DNA from: Trinickia acidisoli
Lineage (GTDB): Bacteria; Pseudomonadota; Gammaproteobacteria; Burkholderiales; Burkholderiaceae
Direction of reading: 5' to 3'
DNA: 64,000 bases
Assembly (NCBI RefSeq): GCF_017315725.1
Contig: NZ_JAFLRG010000001.1
Location: 1,612,001-1,676,000 of the forward strand
In this document: positions 39,096 to 48,984 of the stretch, piece by piece
How the letters are laid out: each line of letters begins with the position of its first letter
Numbering within the stretch: position 1 is the first letter of the stretch
The notes under the pieces: model-generated
The model's database searches: none
The model's input: the letters and a program-made list of their open reading frames with translations, nothing else
What the model was told of the DNA's origin: nothing
Made by a program: the position numbers and the translations under genes

Positions 39096-40013
39096 ATGGC
39101 TAACGGCACATCCAGCGGCACCCAGGGCGGCCTGCGTATTCGCGGCAGCATTCCGGCGATCGTCACGCCGATGCTCGAAGACGGCGGGCTCGATCTGCCG
39201 GCGTTTCGCAAGTTGATCGACTGGCACATCGACGAAGGGACGGACGGGCTCGTCGTCGTCGGAACGAGCGGTGAATCGGCCACGCTGTCGGTCGACGAAC
39301 ACATCCTCATGGTCAAGACGGCCGTCGAGCACACGGCCGGGCGCATTCCCGTCATTGCCGGCGCGGGCGGCAACTCGACGGTCGAAGCGATCGAGCTGAC
39401 GAAACAAGCGAAGGCCGTCGGCGCCGACGCCACGCTGCAAGTCGTGCCGTACTACAACAAGCCGACGCAAGAGGGGATCTATCGCCACTTCGCGAAAATC
39501 GCTGAATCGGTCGACCTACCCGTCATTCTCTACAACGTGCCGGGCCGCACCGTGGCCGACATGTCGCACGAAACAGCGCTGCGCCTCGCGCAAGTGCCGG
39601 GCATCATCGGCATCAAGGAGGCGACGGGCAACATCGATCGCGCGGCGCATCTGATCAAAGCGGCGCCCACGCATTTCTCGATCTTCAGCGGCGACGATCC
39701 GACGGCGATTGCCCTGATGCTGCTCGGCGGGCACGGCAACATTTCCGTGACGGCGAACGTCGCGCCGCGCGCGATGAGCGAGCTTTGCAAGGCGGCGATC
39801 GCGGGCGATGCCAAGACAGCGCGCGAGATCCATCTGAAACTGTTGTCGTTGCACAAGAATCTGTTTATCGAGTCGAACCCGATTCCGACGAAGTGGGCGC
39901 TCGAGCAGATGGGGCGGATGAAGGGTGGCATCCGGCTGCCGCTGACGCCGCTCGACGCACGCTGCCACGAGGCGGTGCGCTCGGCGCTCGTCGAAGCGGG
40001 CGTGCTCGCCTAA
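39096..40013 (+). CDS. dapA: 4-hydroxy-tetrahydrodipicolinate synthase
   Basis: A 305-residue class I aldolase that condenses pyruvate with aspartate semialdehyde, the first committed step to lysine and diaminopimelate. The Schiff-base lysine is K174 (GIKEATG) and the catalytic tyrosine is Y146 (YNVPGRT). Start at ATG 39096 has no clear Shine-Dalgarno; an ATG 10 bases upstream (39086) opens a five-codon reading frame that ends inside dapA. It is followed by bamC, as in E. coli. The lysC at the right end of the window supplies the same pathway. Confidence 0.95.
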   Translation: MANGTSSGTQGGLRIRGSIPAIVTPMLEDGGLDLPAFRKLIDWHIDEGTDGLVVVGTSGESATLSVDEHILMVKTAVEHTAGRIPVIAGAGGNSTVEAIELTKQAKAVGADATLQVVPYYNKPTQEGIYRHFAKIAESVDLPVILYNVPGRTVADMSHETALRLAQVPGIIGIKEATGNIDRAAHLIKAAPTHFSIFSGDDPTAIALMLLGGHGNISVTANVAPRAMSELCKAAIAGDAKTAREIHLKLLSLHKNLFIESNPIPTKWALEQMGRMKGGIRLPLTPLDARCHEAVRSALVEAGVLA

Positions 40014-40128
40014 AGCGTCCGGCGAGCAGTGTTGTCGCCGCATTGGATTGTCCGCATTCATCGACGTCGATATCGAGTCACACGCTCAGCGTCGTCGCAG
40101 GCATGTGTTGCGCATTACGAAGGACCTC

Positions 40129-41265
40129 ATGAAACGTTCTGCTTTTTCTCTCCATGCCATCCGCGCAGCGGCGCTCGTGTTTGCCATCTCGACGCTCGCG
40201 GGGTGTGACACGCTCAACGACTGGTTCTCTTCCGACCGCGTCGATTACAAGGCGACGGGTTCGGCCCCGCCGCTGCAGGTGCCTAGCGACCTCACGGAGG
40301 CGACAGTCAAGTCGCAGTACACGGCGCCGCCCGTTACCGCGGCGCTGGGCGGTGCGCCGAAGCGCAACGTCACGGTGGCCGGCAATTCGAGCGAGGGCGT
40401 GCCGACCGCGCAAGATCCGCTCGGCATGCATATCGAGCGTGACGGCGACCGCCGCTGGCTCGTCATAGACGGTCGCACGCCCGATCAACTTTGGCCCCAG
40501 CTCGAAGAGTTCTGGCGCGACAACGGCTTCGTGCTGAAGACCGACTCGCCCGCAACGGGCATCATGACGACCGACTGGGCCGAAAATCGCGCGAACATCT
40601 CCGACGACTGGTTCCGCCGCACAATCGGCCATGTCATCGATTTCGCCTATTCCTCGGGCACGCGCGACCGCTTCCGAACGCTCGTGGTGCGCGGCGCGGG
40701 GGGGGCGACGGACGTCTCGATCACGCACAGCGCGCTCGAAGAGGTGTTGACGGGGCAGGACAAGGATTCCTCGCGCTGGGTCGAGCGCCCGCGCAACCCG
40801 GTGCTCGAGGCCGTGTTCCTGTCGAAGCTGATGGAGAAATTCGGCCTCACCGACGCGCAATCGAAGCAATTGCTCGTCGACGCGCAGCCCGCTGCGGCGC
40901 CGGCCAAGATCGACATGAGCGGGGGCGCGACAACCCTCGCTCTGGCGGATCGCTTCGACGTTGCTTGGCTGCGCGTGGGGCTCGCGCTCGATCGCACGAA
41001 CTTCACCGTCGACAATCGCGATCGCGAAAAGGGCATCTATTACGTTCGCTACGCCGATTCGGAGCAGGAACTCAAGGGCGATGGCTTGTTCGGCAAGTTG
41101 TTCTTCAGCAAATCGTCCAAGCAAAAGCCCACCAAGGAATTCCTCGTCAACGTTCACGCGAACGGCGCCGGCACCGAAGTGTCCGTCGTCGATGCGAGCG
41201 GCCAGATCGATACGTCGTCCGAGGCAAAGAGCTTGATTTCGCTGCTGCACGCGCAACTGAACTGA
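40129..41265 (+). CDS. bamC: outer-membrane assembly lipoprotein BamC
   Basis: A 378-residue lipoprotein of the beta-barrel assembly machine. Signal sequence and lipobox LAGC (Cys at residue 26) are followed by the conserved unstructured N-terminal segment that contacts BamD (YKATGSAPPLQVP, near residue 37) and two helix-grip domains. Start at 40129 gives the signal peptide (MKRSAFSLHAIRAAALVFAI). It belongs to a dapA-bamC-hydrolase run, with the hydrolase 10 bp downstream. Confidence 0.93.
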   Translation: MKRSAFSLHAIRAAALVFAISTLAGCDTLNDWFSSDRVDYKATGSAPPLQVPSDLTEATVKSQYTAPPVTAALGGAPKRNVTVAGNSSEGVPTAQDPLGMHIERDGDRRWLVIDGRTPDQLWPQLEEFWRDNGFVLKTDSPATGIMTTDWAENRANISDDWFRRTIGHVIDFAYSSGTRDRFRTLVVRGAGGATDVSITHSALEEVLTGQDKDSSRWVERPRNPVLEAVFLSKLMEKFGLTDAQSKQLLVDAQPAAAPAKIDMSGGATTLALADRFDVAWLRVGLALDRTNFTVDNRDREKGIYYVRYADSEQELKGDGLFGKLFFSKSSKQKPTKEFLVNVHANGAGTEVSVVDASGQIDTSSEAKSLISLLHAQLN

Positions 41266-41275
41266 TCTTCACGCC

Positions 41276-42058
41276 ATGCGCTTTGCTAGCCTCGGCAGCG
41301 GTAGCGAGGGCAATGCACTCGTTGTCGAGGCGGCGAGCGGTCACACCACCACGCGTGTGCTGCTCGACTGCGGGTTCTCCGCAAAAGAACTCGAGCGTCG
41401 CCTTGCGCGGCTTCAATGTGGCGTCGATGCGCTCGACGCCATCCTCATCACGCACGAACACAGCGATCACATCGGCAGCGCGTTGACGCTCGCGCGCAAG
41501 TGGTCGCTGCCGCTCTATATGAGTTGGGGCACGGCAAAGGCGGTCGGGGCCGATAGTGCCGACGTCGATTTGCACGTGCTCTGGGGCGACGAGACGGCCG
41601 CCATCGGCGATCTTCAGGTGTTGCCCTACACTGTGCCTCACGACGCTCGTGAGCCGCTTCAATTCGTCTTTTCCGACGGTGCGCGTCGCTTAGGTATCCT
41701 AACGGATGTCGGTACGTCGACGCCGCACATCACGAGCATGCTGAGCGGCTGCGATGCGCTCGTACTCGAATGCAATCACGACGTGCGGATGCTCGCAACG
41801 AGCCGCTATCCGCAGTCGTTGAAGGCGCGTATCGGCGGCAATCATGGGCATTTGAGCAATGACGCGGCGGCGTCGATTCTGGCGGCGTTGGATAGGTCGC
41901 GGCTAACGCATGTTGTCGCGGCACATTTGAGTCAGCAAAACAATCTACCCGAGCTTGCGCAGACAGCCCTGGCGGGCGTGCTCGGTGCTGCGGCCGGCGA
42001 AGTGATGGTCGCCTCGCAGGAGTGCGGGTTCGATTGGCTCGGCTGCGGCGCAGGCTAG
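41276..42058 (+). CDS. metallo-beta-lactamase-fold hydrolase (YycJ/WalJ-like)
   Basis: A 260-residue MBL-fold protein. It opens MRFASLGSGSEGNALVVEA and carries the metal site THEHSDH (about residues 60-66). It is closest in pattern to the YycJ/WalJ group of putative 5'-exonucleases. It starts 10 bp after the bamC stop. No neighbour indicates a specific role. Confidence 0.85.
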   Translation: MRFASLGSGSEGNALVVEAASGHTTTRVLLDCGFSAKELERRLARLQCGVDALDAILITHEHSDHIGSALTLARKWSLPLYMSWGTAKAVGADSADVDLHVLWGDETAAIGDLQVLPYTVPHDAREPLQFVFSDGARRLGILTDVGTSTPHITSMLSGCDALVLECNHDVRMLATSRYPQSLKARIGGNHGHLSNDAAASILAALDRSRLTHVVAAHLSQQNNLPELAQTALAGVLGAAAGEVMVASQECGFDWLGCGAG

Positions 42059-42140
42059 GCGGCAGGGGGATTCGAGAGGGAAGGCCGGGATGCCAACGGT
42101 GGGTGGCGCTCGACAATACGCTGTGATTGCTTCGCGCAGG

Positions 42141-42175
42141 CAACAAAAAACCGGCTCAGGGCCGGTTTTTTGTTG
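42141..42175. terminator. bidirectional intrinsic terminator
   Basis: CAACAAAAAACCGGC pairs over 15 bp with GCCGGTTTTTTGTTG around a five-base loop. It serves both the MBL hydrolase gene and the convergent small-lipoprotein gene. Confidence 0.93.
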
Positions 42176-42194
42176 CCTCGTGACAGGCAAAAGC

Positions 42195-42482
42195 TTACTG
42201 GCTTGCGCCCGAAGCAGGAGCAGCGGCCGAAGCGCCAGCGTCCGAAGCGGCAGCAGCAGCGCCCGAAGCAGCAGCACCAGCGTCGCTCGCAGCAGCCGAG
42301 GAGTCGCTCGCAGCAGCGGCAGCGCTCGAAGCAGCAGCGCCCGTGTCCGAAGCAGCAGCAGCCGGAGCCGATGCAGCCGTCGTGTCGCTAGCCGGAGCGG
42401 CAGCGTTTTGGTCGCTGCTCTTGTTGCACGCAGCCAGTGCAACAGCCGCCAACAGGGATGCTACGAGGAGGGATTTCTTCAT
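42195..42482 (-). CDS. small Ala/Ser-rich lipoprotein, low complexity
   Basis: A 95-residue predicted lipoprotein: MKKSLLVASLLAAVALAAC with Cys at residue 19. The mature part is built from Ala, Ser, Asp and Gly in loosely repeated ASD-GAAAS units, with no aromatic residue. AAGGA precedes the ATG at 42482. A good promoter lies at 42524-42552 and a terminator at 42141, so it is a single-gene transcript. Function unknown; an abundant outer-membrane structural lipoprotein is a guess from size and promoter strength. Confidence 0.75.
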   Translation of the reverse strand: MKKSLLVASLLAAVALAACNKSSDQNAAAPASDTTAASAPAAAASDTGAAASSAAAAASDSSAAASDAGAAASGAAAAASDAGASAAAPASGASQ

Positions 42483-42523
42483 GATCACGTCCTTTTATGG
42501 TTAAAGGTAAGCAACAGCGCGAA

Positions 42524-42552
42524 ATAATACCGGTAATGTGCTCCAACACCAA
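42524..42552 (-). promoter_or_regulatory. sigma-70 promoter of the small lipoprotein gene
   Basis: On the minus strand, TTGGTG (42547-42552), a 17-bp spacer and TATTAT (42524-42529). The leader would be about 35 bases. Confidence 0.6.
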
Positions 42553-42712
42553 CCTAGGCCGCTGGTGGGACGCACTTCAGAGCGTGAATCTTTCCCACGG
42601 CTTGGGCGGAAATTATATGCACTTTCGTACCGACCGTCGACAAAGCAGGGTCAATACGTTGCCTTTCTCATACAGAATTCAACCGTATGCGATAGGGTAG
42701 GCGCGGCCAGCG

Positions 42713-43930
42713 TCATGAGGATGCGCCGACTCGAACCCAGCCGGCACAATACCACTCGTATAGCAGCGCTGTCATCGCTCGGTCAGCCGATAGTGTTACA
42801 AAGCGTTTCCCCTCAATTCGCCTGGCATCGGCTAATTCGAAGAGCCATTTGCGGCCGCGCGGAAAAGCCGATTCCTCGCCGTTGATGAAGTAGCTCCGTG
42901 TGCCATAGAGGAGCGCCGTCTTGTTGTCGAGGCGCACGCCCGACGTCTGTGCGCGCCGGATGAATGCCGCTTCGCCGAGCGGCCGATCGGGCGCGTCGAA
43001 CACCACATGAGACTTCGGCTCGCTCAAATAGCTGCCGAGGAACGAGGCCAAATCGCGTTCCGTCCAGCTTACGCGCGCAAGGATCGAGCCAAGCTCGTCG
43101 ATCAGGGCGGCGGGCAGCGCGGCCGGATGGGCGACGGCGCTCTGGTGCGGGTCGCGATAGAGCCGCTCGCCCGCTTGCGTGCGCGCGGTATCGCCGCGTT
43201 CGGCCAGATAGTAGAGAAATTGGCCGATGAGCTCGTTGGCGGACGGCGCTCGAAATCCGATCGAGCAGGTCATGCATTCGCCCTCGGCGACGCCGTCGTG
43301 CGCGATGTGGGGCGGCAGATACAGCATGTCACCGGGCTCGAGCAGCCATTCTTGCTCGGGTTCGAAATGCTGTAAAACCTTCAAGGGCAGTCCAGGTTTT
43401 AACGTCAGATCGCGCTGCGCCGAAATGCGCCACCGACGCTTGCCGTGCACCTGCAGCAAAAAGACGTCGTAAGAATCGAAATGCGGGCCGACGCCGCCGC
43501 CGTCCGTCGCGTAGGAGATCATCAGATCGTCGAGGCGGGCGTCCGGCACGAAGCGAAACCGGTCGAGGAGCGCGCGCGCATGGTCGTCGTGCAGATCCAC
43601 ACCCTGCACGAGCAATGTCCATTCGCGGCGCTTGACGCTCGGCAACGCATCGGTGTCGAAGGGGCCATGCTCGAGGCGCCAGCGTCCGCGTATCTGCGAG
43701 ACGAGCCGCGATTCGGCGTCTTCGCTCGCGGCCAGTTCGAACAGCGCGTCGCGAGAGAGCGGGGCGGCGGCGTCAGGTATGGCGCCGCGTATCAGCAATG
43801 GCTTTTTTTGCCAGTAGCGCCGCATGAATTGCGACGGCGTGAGGCCGCCCAACAGCGGGGTGGCAACATCGGGCGACGGGGGAGCCGCAGGCGTTGCCGG
43901 TAACGTGGACAGGGCAGACAGGGCGGACAT
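42713..43930 (-). CDS. roxA: JmjC/cupin oxygenase, ribosomal protein L16 hydroxylase (RoxA/YcfD) type
   Basis: A 2-oxoglutarate/Fe(II) oxygenase with a JmjC-type cupin core: LLGGLTPSQFMRRYWQKKPLLIR near the N-terminus, then the iron ligands HFDSYD (HxD) in GVGPHFDSYDVFLLQVHG and a distal His in PPHIAHDG. This matches the RoxA/YcfD family, which hydroxylates arginine 81 of ribosomal protein L16 in E. coli. The start could be ATG 43930 (called, 405 residues) or ATG 43963, the latter overlapping the divergent slyD promoter. C-terminal winged-helix domain occupies about the last 130 residues. Confidence 0.85.
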   Translation of the reverse strand: MSALSALSTLPATPAAPPSPDVATPLLGGLTPSQFMRRYWQKKPLLIRGAIPDAAAPLSRDALFELAASEDAESRLVSQIRGRWRLEHGPFDTDALPSVKRREWTLLVQGVDLHDDHARALLDRFRFVPDARLDDLMISYATDGGGVGPHFDSYDVFLLQVHGKRRWRISAQRDLTLKPGLPLKVLQHFEPEQEWLLEPGDMLYLPPHIAHDGVAEGECMTCSIGFRAPSANELIGQFLYYLAERGDTARTQAGERLYRDPHQSAVAHPAALPAALIDELGSILARVSWTERDLASFLGSYLSEPKSHVVFDAPDRPLGEAAFIRRAQTSGVRLDNKTALLYGTRSYFINGEESAFPRGRKWLFELADARRIEGKRFVTLSADRAMTALLYEWYCAGWVRVGASS

Positions 43931-43965
43931 ACCGGCCCGATGATGGAGGGGCCGCTTGGGCATCG

Positions 43966-43971
43966 TATAAT
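43966..43971 (+). promoter_or_regulatory. -10 box of slyD
   Basis: A perfect TATAAT 23 bp before the slyD ATG, in the short divergent region shared with the oxygenase gene. The -35 element is poor. Confidence 0.5.
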
Positions 43972-43994
43972 GGGACCGTATTTTGGAGACTCGA

Positions 43995-44537
43995 ATGAAA
44001 ATTGCAAAGAACACCGTTGTGTCGGTCGCTTACAAGCTCTCGGATGCCCAGGGCAACCTCATTGAAGAAAGCGACGAGCCGATGGTCTATCTGCACGGCG
44101 GTTATGATGGCACGTTCCCTAAAATCGAGGAAGAGCTCGACGGCCACGAGCCGGGCTTTCAAGCGCAGATCCAGCTCGAACCTCAAGACGCATTCGGCGA
44201 ATACGATCCCGAGCTCGTGAAGGTCGAGCCGCGCAATCGCTTTCCCGAGCCGCTCGAAGTCGGCATGCAGTTCGAGGGCACGCCCGAAGATGGTGACGAC
44301 GATATCGACGCGCTGATCTATACGGTCACCGACCTGGGAGAAGACAAAGTCGTGCTCGACGGCAATCACCCGCTGGCGGGCATGGCTTTGCGATTCGCGC
44401 TGACCGTGAAGGAAGTGAGGGAAGCCACGGCCGACGAGATCGAGCACGCGCATGTCCATGGCGCGGAAGGCATCGAGGTCGTCGACGAAGACGATGACGA
44501 CGAGGAAGACGCTTCAGGCGCCCCCACCTTGCACTGA
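43995..44537 (+). CDS. slyD: FKBP-type peptidyl-prolyl isomerase SlyD
   Basis: A 180-residue SlyD-type chaperone/prolyl isomerase with the FKBP domain interrupted by the IF flap. It opens MKIAKNTVVSVAYKL and contains the LSDAQGNLIEES turn. The C-terminus is acidic (DEDDDDEEDASG) with few metal-binding histidines (HAHVHG), so nickel binding is probably weaker than in E. coli SlyD. TTGGAG precedes the ATG. Its last 24 bases overlap the 3' end of the convergent phosphoesterase-like gene. Confidence 0.93.
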   Translation: MKIAKNTVVSVAYKLSDAQGNLIEESDEPMVYLHGGYDGTFPKIEEELDGHEPGFQAQIQLEPQDAFGEYDPELVKVEPRNRFPEPLEVGMQFEGTPEDGDDDIDALIYTVTDLGEDKVVLDGNHPLAGMALRFALTVKEVREATADEIEHAHVHGAEGIEVVDEDDDDEEDASGAPTLH

Positions 44538-45857
44538 ACGCTGAACCGCGGGCGGTAGCGCGTTGCCGGATGCCGGCGGCGCGCTTGCGGGCGGCGTTTG
44601 TGTTTCGGAGGCGGCCGACGGCGGCGCTTCGGTGAAGCTATCGGGTAGCAGCGGCGGTTCGGAGGCGGGCATTGCCGGCGCTGGTTGCGGTTGCGGCTCG
44701 GACGCCGGAAGTGTCACGGCCGGCGGAGGCGCCGGCATTACGTACTGGATGCCCGGCAGCGGCGCGATGGCCGGCCCGGGAGCGCCGGCCATCGAAGCCG
44801 GCGCTTGCATAGGGACGGTCGTCACGGCGGCAGGAGGCGTCGGCAGTGTCTTCGGCACCGCCCGTACGCTGACACGAAACGGCGCGCGTCGGCCGTAATT
44901 CACATCGAATAAAACCCATTGCCTAGACGCGTCGTGCGGCGCGATCGCAATGCGTGTCAAGTTGGCGACACGCACTCCCTTGTCGTTGTAAAGCGGCTGA
45001 TCGATAGCGAATCCGCCGGCCAGCGCGCGCGCGTCGTGATGAATCAGAATGACGGGCCCACGAAACGTTTGCGCCGCGTTCACGAGGCTTCGCTTGAATT
45101 CGAGGTACCCGTCGGGCTTGCGATGTCGCGCGAAGCGAAGCCATGCGAATCGGTCGACGTGCTCTTCGTAGCGTGAGAAATTCGGATTCGCCTCGACGAA
45201 GACGACGAGCGCTTTTGCGCGATGACGCTTCGCATACTCGGCCGCATGTTCGAGCCAAAATGCCGACGCAATAGCGCGATCGTCGAACTCGCCGTTGCGG
45301 CCGCCCGCATCCGAGTAGTGATTGTTGCCGCCGACGACGTTAAGGCCGACGAAGACCGTATCGTCCCTCTCCCATCGAACGTTTTCGCGGAACGAATGAA
45401 ATCGCGCGGCTTCGCTTTCGCGCGTCAGTGCGAGCGTGGGCGACCCCAATGAGGTCGAGTCCGAATACAGCGTCTGCCGCAGAAAATCGAGCCGCTCCGC
45501 GGCGTCGTAGCCGCCGTCCGCGGTTGTTCCGCAATCGGCCCAATCATGCTGACCGGGGATGACGACGAGCGGCACGGTAGACGCTTCGAGCAACTGCTGG
45601 CGCCGGTCGTAGAGCGTATCGGCGCATCGCTCGTCGGCACCTTTGATATTGCCGTCGTAGACGACGAACGAGAGGCCTTGATCCAGTCCGATGGCTTCGA
45701 TCAAGCGCTGCGCGGCGGCCTCGTCCGTCGGGCGTTGCATGATGCCCGACACTACTGCGAAGGCATAGTGTGGCTCGGCCGCATAAGCGCGCGCGGCGAG
45801 CGATGATAGGCAGACGAGTGCCAGCGCGAGCAGCACGCCGCCGCCGCGCGTACCCAT
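44514..45857 (-). CDS. exported metallophosphoesterase-like protein, degenerate
   Basis: A 447-residue protein with a signal sequence (about residues 5-27). The body resembles calcineurin-type phosphoesterases: YDGN (67-70) in place of the usual GDxx, GQHDW (102-106) in place of GNHDR, NNHY and a late HHD. The usual first motif DxH is not seen, so catalysis is doubtful. From about residue 345 the protein is a Pro/Ala/Ser tail. ATG 45857 is called; GTG 45875 overlaps the mutS stop (GTGA) and would couple translation to mutS. I do not recognise a characterised family. Confidence 0.65.
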   Translation of the reverse strand: MGTRGGGVLLALALVCLSSLAARAYAAEPHYAFAVVSGIMQRPTDEAAAQRLIEAIGLDQGLSFVVYDGNIKGADERCADTLYDRRQQLLEASTVPLVVIPGQHDWADCGTTADGGYDAAERLDFLRQTLYSDSTSLGSPTLALTRESEAARFHSFRENVRWERDDTVFVGLNVVGGNNHYSDAGGRNGEFDDRAIASAFWLEHAAEYAKRHRAKALVVFVEANPNFSRYEEHVDRFAWLRFARHRKPDGYLEFKRSLVNAAQTFRGPVILIHHDARALAGGFAIDQPLYNDKGVRVANLTRIAIAPHDASRQWVLFDVNYGRRAPFRVSVRAVPKTLPTPPAAVTTVPMQAPASMAGAPGPAIAPLPGIQYVMPAPPPAVTLPASEPQPQPAPAMPASEPPLLPDSFTEAPPSAASETQTPPASAPPASGNALPPAVQRSVQGGGA

Positions 45858-45871
45858 CGGCCGTGTTGCCT

Positions 45872-48571
45872 TCACCGCTCGCACTCCGGCCCGCAGCTCC
45901 CGCTTGCGGCGTTCGCGAGTTCCTGCAACTCGTAGATCAGATCGAGCGCCTCCCGCGGCCGAAGCTCGTTCGGGTCGATACCTTTGAGCCGTTCGAGCGC
46001 GGGATGAGGCGCGGATGCGATTGCTTCGTCGCGCGTGCCGTGCATATCGCCGGGTGCGTCTTCGGCATAAACGGCTGTCGCGAACAAATCGAGTTGCGGC
46101 GTGCCCTGCGCGATCGACTGCTGTTCGAGATGGGCAAGGTGCTTGCGCGCGGCCCGAATCACGGCCGGCGGCACGCCGGCCAACTGCGCGACCTGCAAGC
46201 CATAGCTCTGGCTCGCCGGCCCTTCGCTGACGGCATGCAGGAACACGATGCCGTGGCCGTGCTCGACGGCCGACAAGTGCACGTTGGCCGCCTGCGCGAA
46301 CTCGGTGGGCAACTGCGTGAGTTCGAAGTAATGCGTCGCGAACAACGTGTAGCAGCCGTTGGCGGACAACAGGTGGCGCGCGATGGCCCAAGCGAGCGCG
46401 AGGCCGTCGAACGTCGACGTGCCACGGCCGATCTCGTCCATCAGCACGAGGCTGCGCTCGGTGGCATCGTTCAGGATCGCGGCGGCCTCGGTCATCTCGA
46501 CCATGAACGTCGAGCGGCCGCCGGCGAGATCGTCGGCCGCGCCGATGCGCGTGAAGATGCGATCGATCGGGCCGAAGCGAGCACGGCGCGCGGGGACGTA
46601 GCTGCCGACGTACGCCATCAGCGCGATGAGCGCGGTCTGCCGCATGAAGGTCGATTTACCTCCCATATTCGGGCCCGTGATCAAAAGCAGTTTGCGCTCC
46701 GCGCTCAAACGGCAATCGTTGGCGACGAACTGTTCGACCTGCGCCTCGACGACGGGATGGCGCCCTTGCTCGACGTCGATCCCGCCGTCTTCGGAGAATT
46801 CCGGCGCAACCCAGCCGAGCGCCTGCGCGCGTTCTGCAAACGCGGCGAGCAGATCGAGTTCGGCGAGCGCCGCGGCCACGCGCTGACAATCTTCGATGAA
46901 CGGCAGTAGGGTTTGCAGCAGCGCTTCGTAAAGCGCTCGCTCGCGCGCGAGTGCGCGCTCTTGCGCCGACAGCGCTTTGTCCTCGAACGCCTTGAGCTCG
47001 GGCGTGATGTAACGCTCCGCATTCTTCAGCGTCTGCCGGCGGCGATAGTCGTCGGGCACCTTGTCCGTTTGGCCGCGCGTGACCTCGATATAAAACCCGT
47101 GGACCTTGTTGTACTCGACGCGCAGATTGCCGATGCCCGTGCGCGCGCGTTCCCGCGCTTCGAGATCGATCAGGAATTGCCCGCAGTTTTCGGAGATGTC
47201 GCGCAACTCGTCGAGCTCGCTGTCATAGCCGCGCGCGATGACGCCGCCGTCGCGCACCATTGCGGCCGGTTCTTCGGCGACGGCGCGCGTGAGCAGATCG
47301 ACGCAGCCCGCCGGTGGTTCGAGCGAGGCCCCGATTCGTTCGAGCGCCGGCGTGCCGGCCGCCATCGCGGCGACGAACTCGCGCAGTGCAGGCAGGGTGG
47401 CGAACGTATCGCGCAGGCTCGACAGGTCGCGCGGGCGAGCCGACAGCAGCGCGAGGCGGCCCGTGATGCGTTCGACGTCGGCGATGCGGCGCAGCGCCCC
47501 GCGCAGCATGTCGAGGCTGGCTCCCGCGGGCGTGTCGAGCAGCGCGCCGATCGCTTGCTGGCGCGACTGTGCGACGACCGTTGCGCGCGGCGGGTGATGA
47601 AGCCAGTGGCGCAGCAGGCGGCTGCCCATCGCCGAGCAGCAGGTATCGAGCAGCGAGCACAGCGTGGGCGACTCGCCGCCGCGCAACGTTTCGGTCAGCT
47701 CCAAGTTGCGGCGCGTGGCCGGATCGAGGCCGATGTACTCCGACTCCGTTTCGACTTTCAGGCTGCGCACGTGACGCAATTGCTGGCCTTGCGTCGATGC
47801 GGCGTAGAGCAGCACCGCGCCTGCGGCGCCGCAGGCGCTCGTGAGCCCCTCGGCGCCGAAGCCGGTCAGGCTCGCGACGTTCAATTGATCGCACAGCCGC
47901 TGCGTGCCCGATGCGACGTCGAAATGCCAGGCGGGTACGCGCGTGAGCTTGCCGCTGGCCGTGCCCGGCATGGCGTCGGCCGCACCGTCCGCGACGAGCA
48001 CCTCGGCAGGCCGAATGCGCTCGAGCGCTGCGCCGACTTCGCCGGGTGCCACTTCGGCAAGCCGCAGCGCGCCGCTCGCGAGGTTCACCCACGCGAGGCC
48101 GATGGCTGTCGTCACGCCGCGCTTGTTGTGGGCGGGACAGGCGGCAAGCAGATAGACGTCGCTCTTGTCGGCGAGCAGTGCCGCGTCGGTCAGCGTGCCC
48201 GGCGTGACGATGCGCACGACTTTGCGTTCGACGGGCCCTTTGGACGTGGCCGGATCGCCGATCTGCTCACAGATGGCGACCGACTCGCCGAATTTCACGA
48301 GCTTGGCCAGGTATTGCTCGACGGCGTGATGCGGTACGCCCGCCATCTTGATTGGGTTGCCGGCCGAGGCACCGCGTTGCGTGAGCGTGAGATCGAGCAG
48401 GCGGGCGGCTTTTTCGGCGTCGTCGAAGAAGAGCTCGTAGAAGTCGCCCATGCGGAAGAACATCAGCGTGCCGGGATGATCGGCCTTGATGCGCAAATAT
48501 TGCTGCATGTAGGGCGTGTGCTTCGCGAGCGCGGTGTCCGCCGGCGCATCGACGCTGGTTTCGGTTTTCAT
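45872..48571 (-). CDS. mutS: DNA mismatch repair protein MutS
   Basis: An 899-residue mismatch-recognition ATPase. The N-terminal mismatch-binding domain has the conserved [11 protein letters not shown] segment (Phe-x-Glu wedge, about residues 38-48), followed by connector, lever and clamp domains and the ATPase with Walker [11 protein letters not shown] (about 630-640) and [12 protein letters not shown]. Start at 48571 ([12 protein letters not shown]); the next ATG (MQQYLRI) would also retain the wedge. The C-terminal residues carry the beta-clamp/tetramer tail. The stop overlaps a possible GTG start of the next gene. Confidence 0.97.
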   Translation of the reverse strand: MKTETSVDAPADTALAKHTPYMQQYLRIKADHPGTLMFFRMGDFYELFFDDAEKAARLLDLTLTQRGASAGNPIKMAGVPHHAVEQYLAKLVKFGESVAICEQIGDPATSKGPVERKVVRIVTPGTLTDAALLADKSDVYLLAACPAHNKRGVTTAIGLAWVNLASGALRLAEVAPGEVGAALERIRPAEVLVADGAADAMPGTASGKLTRVPAWHFDVASGTQRLCDQLNVASLTGFGAEGLTSACGAAGAVLLYAASTQGQQLRHVRSLKVETESEYIGLDPATRRNLELTETLRGGESPTLCSLLDTCCSAMGSRLLRHWLHHPPRATVVAQSRQQAIGALLDTPAGASLDMLRGALRRIADVERITGRLALLSARPRDLSSLRDTFATLPALREFVAAMAAGTPALERIGASLEPPAGCVDLLTRAVAEEPAAMVRDGGVIARGYDSELDELRDISENCGQFLIDLEARERARTGIGNLRVEYNKVHGFYIEVTRGQTDKVPDDYRRRQTLKNAERYITPELKAFEDKALSAQERALARERALYEALLQTLLPFIEDCQRVAAALAELDLLAAFAERAQALGWVAPEFSEDGGIDVEQGRHPVVEAQVEQFVANDCRLSAERKLLLITGPNMGGKSTFMRQTALIALMAYVGSYVPARRARFGPIDRIFTRIGAADDLAGGRSTFMVEMTEAAAILNDATERSLVLMDEIGRGTSTFDGLALAWAIARHLLSANGCYTLFATHYFELTQLPTEFAQAANVHLSAVEHGHGIVFLHAVSEGPASQSYGLQVAQLAGVPPAVIRAARKHLAHLEQQSIAQGTPQLDLFATAVYAEDAPGDMHGTRDEAIASAPHPALERLKGIDPNELRPREALDLIYELQELANAASGSCGPECER

Positions 48572-48984
48572 TCGTGGCTTTCGAAAAATCGTGTTCGGGT
48601 GCGGATTTTCGCTTTCGATCTTGGGATGCGCTTCGTATCGACGGCGCATCGACGGCCCGGCGCCGCGGCAAATGGCGATGGCGTTCGGCGGACTTTACCG
48701 CGCGCACGCGTCGCGTCGTACTCGTCCGAACGGCTGTGCTCGACCGCCGATCGGCGCCGCAGCGGGCGAAGTGCGCAAACCGCGCGATGCGCCGGCCGAG
48801 CGAGCGTCGAAAACAAGCCCTACATTCTATGGGATTTGAACCGTGAGGCGGGTTTTAGCAGTCGCGTCGCCCGCATTGGCTTGGCCGAAAAGCGAGCGAT
48901 ATAGGGCGTCGAAGCCGCAGACGTTTGCTGTCCTTGTGTCGCCTGAGAGAAGGGCTAGCAATCAAAACGAAAAAACCAAAACGC
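48572..48984. other. gene-free gap upstream of mutS
   Basis: 413 bp between mutS and the divergent accessory gene. No convincing reading frame. A possible promoter for the accessory gene is TTGGCT (48876-48881), 18 bp, TATAGG (48900-48905); I give it low weight. The base composition falls towards AT approaching 48985. Confidence 0.4.

Noticed and set aside
42195..42482. Repeated GCAGC-rich DNA that could suggest a CRISPR-like or satellite array
   Set aside because: It is the coding sequence of an Ala/Ser-rich lipoprotein; there are no uniform repeats with spacers and no cas genes.
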